The notes under the pieces: model-generated
Told to the model about the DNA's origin: nothing
The model's database searches: none
What the model saw: the letters and a program-made list of their open reading frames with translations, nothing else
From: DASSKA01 sp963839365
GTDB taxonomy: Bacteria; Actinomycetota; Actinomycetes; Propionibacteriales; Nocardioidaceae
Assembly (NCBI GenBank): GCA_963839365.1
Contig: CAWIUT010000005.1
Span: forward strand, 124,001 to 188,000
DNA: 64,000 bases
Reading direction: 5' to 3'
Position numbers and translations under genes: made by a program
Shown: piece by piece, positions 61,772-64,000 of the stretch
Layout of the letters: each line of letters begins with the position of its first letter
How positions within the stretch are numbered: the first letter of the stretch is position 1

Positions 61772-63324
61772 GCTCACCCTTCTACACGAACTCCGCGCGC
61801 ACGGAGTTCGTCAATCCACTGCGCGACCCGCAGGACCGTCGGCTCCCACAGATCGCGGGGCCATGTGGCCTGGTCATCTTCGGTGTGACCGGGGACCTGT
61901 CCCGCAAGAAGCTGATGCCCGCGGTCTACGACCTGGCCAATCGCGGCCTGCTGCCGCCCGGGTTCTCCCTGGTCGGTTTCGCCCGGCGGGACTGGGCCGA
62001 CCAGGACTTCACCCAGATCGTGCACGACTCGGTCAAGGAGCACTCCCGCACCGAGTTCCGGGAGGAGGTCTGGCAACAGCTGTGCGAAGGCATCCGCTTC
62101 GTGCCCGGCGACTTCGGGGACGACATCGCCTTCGAGACCCTGCAGAAGACCATTGCCGACCTGGACCGCGAGCGTGGCACCGGCGGCAACCACGCCTTCT
62201 ACCTGTCGATCCCGCCGCGGTTCTTCTCCCAGGTCATCGGCCAGCTCAAGGAGCACGGCCTGGCCAACCCGGTGCCCGGGTCGTGGCGCCGCGTGGTGGT
62301 GGAGAAGCCGTTCGGGAACAACCTGAAGACCGCCCGTGAGCTGAACAACGTCATCTCCGAGGTCTTCCCGCCCGAGTCGGTGTTCCGGATCGACCACTAC
62401 CTCGGCAAGGAGACGGTCCAGAACATCTTGGCGATGCGGTTCGCGAACGCGATGTTCGAGCCGATCTGGAACTCCAACTACGTCGACCACGTGCAGATCA
62501 CGATGGCCGAGGACATCGGCATCGGTGGCCGGGCCGGCTACTACGACGGGATCGGCGCCGCCCGCGACGTGATCCAGAACCACCTGATGCAGCTCATGGC
62601 GCTGATCGCGATGGAGGAGCCCCCTTCCTTCGACGCCCGGAGCCTGCGGCTGGAGAAGCAGAAGGTGCTGCAGTCGGTCGTGCTCCCCCGCCGGCTCGAC
62701 CTCTCCACCGCTCGGGGTCAGTACACGGAGGGCTGGGCCGGCGGCGTGAAGGTGCCCGGCTACACCGACGAGAAGGACATCGCCGAGACGTCGACCACCG
62801 AGACGTACGCCGCGATCAAGCTGATGATCGAGACACGGCGCTGGGCGGGGGTGCCGTTCTACCTGCGCACCGGGAAGCGCCTCGGCCGACGAGTCACCGA
62901 GGTGGCCGTGATGTTCAAGCGCGCCCCGCACCTACCGTTCACCGACACCGCCACCGAGGAGCTGACCGAGAACGCGCTGGTGATCCGTGTGCAGCCCGAT
63001 GAAGGGGTCACCATGCGTTTCGGGTCCAAGGTGCCCGGCACCGCGATGGAGATCCGTGACGTGAACATGGACTTCGCGTACGGCGGGTCGTTCACCGAGT
63101 CCAGCCCGGAGGCCTACGAGCGGCTGATCCTCGACGTGCTCCTCGGCGAGCCGCCGCTGTTCCCGCGGCACGAGGAGGTCGAGCTGTCCTGGAAGATCCT
63201 CGACCCGATCGTGGAGTACTGGGCCAAGCACGGCAAGCCCGCGCCGTACGAATCGGGCACCTGGGGACCAGAGGCGGCGAACAAGATGCTGGCCCGCGAC
63301 GGACGCGTGTGGAGGCGACCGTAG
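61768..63324 (+). CDS. zwf: Glucose-6-phosphate dehydrogenase
   Basis: 518 residues. NADP site IFGVTGDLSRKKLMPA near residue 35, substrate and catalytic His in RIDHYLGKETVQN near residue 210. Commits glucose-6-phosphate to the oxidative pentose phosphate pathway. GTG start overlaps pgi. OpcA, its assembly/regulatory partner, follows with one-base overlap. Confidence 0.96.
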   Translation: MSSPFYTNSARTEFVNPLRDPQDRRLPQIAGPCGLVIFGVTGDLSRKKLMPAVYDLANRGLLPPGFSLVGFARRDWADQDFTQIVHDSVKEHSRTEFREEVWQQLCEGIRFVPGDFGDDIAFETLQKTIADLDRERGTGGNHAFYLSIPPRFFSQVIGQLKEHGLANPVPGSWRRVVVEKPFGNNLKTARELNNVISEVFPPESVFRIDHYLGKETVQNILAMRFANAMFEPIWNSNYVDHVQITMAEDIGIGGRAGYYDGIGAARDVIQNHLMQLMALIAMEEPPSFDARSLRLEKQKVLQSVVLPRRLDLSTARGQYTEGWAGGVKVPGYTDEKDIAETSTTETYAAIKLMIETRRWAGVPFYLRTGKRLGRRVTEVAVMFKRAPHLPFTDTATEELTENALVIRVQPDEGVTMRFGSKVPGTAMEIRDVNMDFAYGGSFTESSPEAYERLILDVLLGEPPLFPRHEEVELSWKILDPIVEYWAKHGKPAPYESGTWGPEAANKMLARDGRVWRRP

Positions 63325-64000
63325 TGATAGAGCTGACCGAGACCAACTCCAGCGAGATCGCCGCGGAGTTCCTGCGCGCCCGCCGCCGTGCCGGCAGCCC
63401 GGCGATGGGCATGGTGATGACCCTCGTCGTGGTCGTCGACGAGGAGAACGCCAACGACGCCATGGAGGCGGCGCGTGCGGCGTCCCAGGAGCACCCGGCG
63501 CGGCTGCTCGGCGTGATCCTCGGCGACGTCCGCGGCACCGCCCAGGTGGACGCCGAGATCGGCATCGGCTCCGGCGCGTCCGGCGAGCGGGCGCTGATCC
63601 GGCTGAGCGGTGAGGTGACCAAGCACCCGGAGTCGGTGGTTCTCCCGCTCCTGCTGCCGGACTCCCCGGTGGCGATCTGGTGGCCCGCGAACGCTCCGCA
63701 CGATCCGGCGGGCGACCCACTGGGCCGGCTCGCGCAGCGCCGGATCACTGACGCCGCCGCGGTGCCCAACGGCAAGGCCAAGGCGATGCTCACCCAGTGC
63801 CGCAACTACGCGGCAGGCAACACCGACCTGGCCTGGACCCGGCTCACCGGCTGGCGCGCGTTGCTGGCGGCCGCCCTGGACCAGCACCCGGGCAAGGTGC
63901 TCTCCGCGTCGGTCGCCGCCGAGCGGATCAGTCCGAGCGCCGACCTGCTGTCGGCGTGGCTGGCTGACCGGCTGCGGGTCGAGGTCGACCGCAAGAACTC
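63324..64000 (+). CDS. opcA: Glucose-6-phosphate dehydrogenase assembly protein OpcA, 3' end outside the window
   Basis: GTG at 63324 overlaps the zwf TAG by one base; the frame is open to the window end (225 codons seen). Starts MIELTETNSSEIAAEFLRAR (GTG read as Met); VAIWWPANAPHDPAGDPLGRLA is typical of OpcA. OpcA is needed for Zwf oligomer assembly and redox control in actinobacteria and cyanobacteria. A pgl (devB) gene is expected next. Confidence 0.93.
   Translation, partial: MIELTETNSSEIAAEFLRARRRAGSPAMGMVMTLVVVVDEENANDAMEAARAASQEHPARLLGVILGDVRGTAQVDAEIGIGSGASGERALIRLSGEVTKHPESVVLPLLLPDSPVAIWWPANAPHDPAGDPLGRLAQRRITDAAAVPNGKAKAMLTQCRNYAAGNTDLAWTRLTGWRALLAAALDQHPGKVLSASVAAERISPSADLLSAWLADRLRVEVDRKN

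Overview
The window is a gene-dense stretch of a high-GC actinobacterial chromosome. Many genes start with GTG, stop/start codons often overlap as GTGA or ATGA, and several predicted -10 boxes sit only 6-7 nt before the start codon (leaderless mRNAs). Lineage markers point the same way: an InhA-type enoyl reductase beside FabG, OpcA with Zwf, DUF3099, a MET8-type cobA fusion, an actinobacterial Vms1-like release factor and a SufR-led suf operon. I cannot fix the genus. No rRNA, tRNA, CRISPR array, prophage or intact insertion sequence was seen.

Layout. 1-3014: a type I sulfatase (5' end off the window), a small secreted protein and a formylglycine-generating enzyme, the activator of such sulfatases. 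3036-6154 (minus): a GH15 glucoamylase/trehalase-like gene broken by one extra base, and a sulfite-oxidase-like molybdoenzyme. 6519-7109: a secreted CAP-domain protein. 7191-9435: a tight three-gene unit made of a 70-residue Asp-rich peptide with a RiPP-like leader, a JmjC/cupin oxygenase and an Apd1-type sucrase/ferredoxin protein. It is the best candidate here for an undescribed system. 9438-16305: guaB1, galK, an aldo/keto reductase, two translationally coupled acyl-CoA dehydrogenases and def. 16348-16940 and 44248-44956: two decayed copies of a DUF222/HNH (13E12-type) repeat gene.

16953-29953: TrmH methyltransferase, siroheme/cobalamin cobA fusion, PEBP, Nudix, a pair that matches RsbP-RsbQ of Bacillus, a hydrolase, then cobQ, TauE, SPFH and NfeD, an ABC ATPase and serB. 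30018-39938: sixA-like phosphatase, inhA-fabG, dodecin, DUF3099, moaA, SURF1, an SDR, an ABC exporter, an enoyl-CoA hydratase and an ABC-F protein with a possible leader peptide. 40089-44130: bioY, an AMP-ligase, a thiolase, ecfA (bioM) and ecfT (bioN), a biotin-uptake operon carrying two acyl-CoA enzymes.

44950-52304 (minus): sufR-sufB-sufD-Rieske-sufC-sufS-sufU-MIP18, followed by the Vms1-like factor. 52392-55083: ABC drug-type transporter and ctaA. 55098-56646 (minus): mismatch glycosylase and ctaB. 56877 to the end: tkt-tal-pgi-zwf-opcA (opcA cut by the window). The suf-ABC-ctaA-ctaB-tkt-tal-zwf-opcA order is the one known from mycobacteria, and it links Fe-S cluster assembly, heme A synthesis and the pentose phosphate pathway in one neighbourhood.
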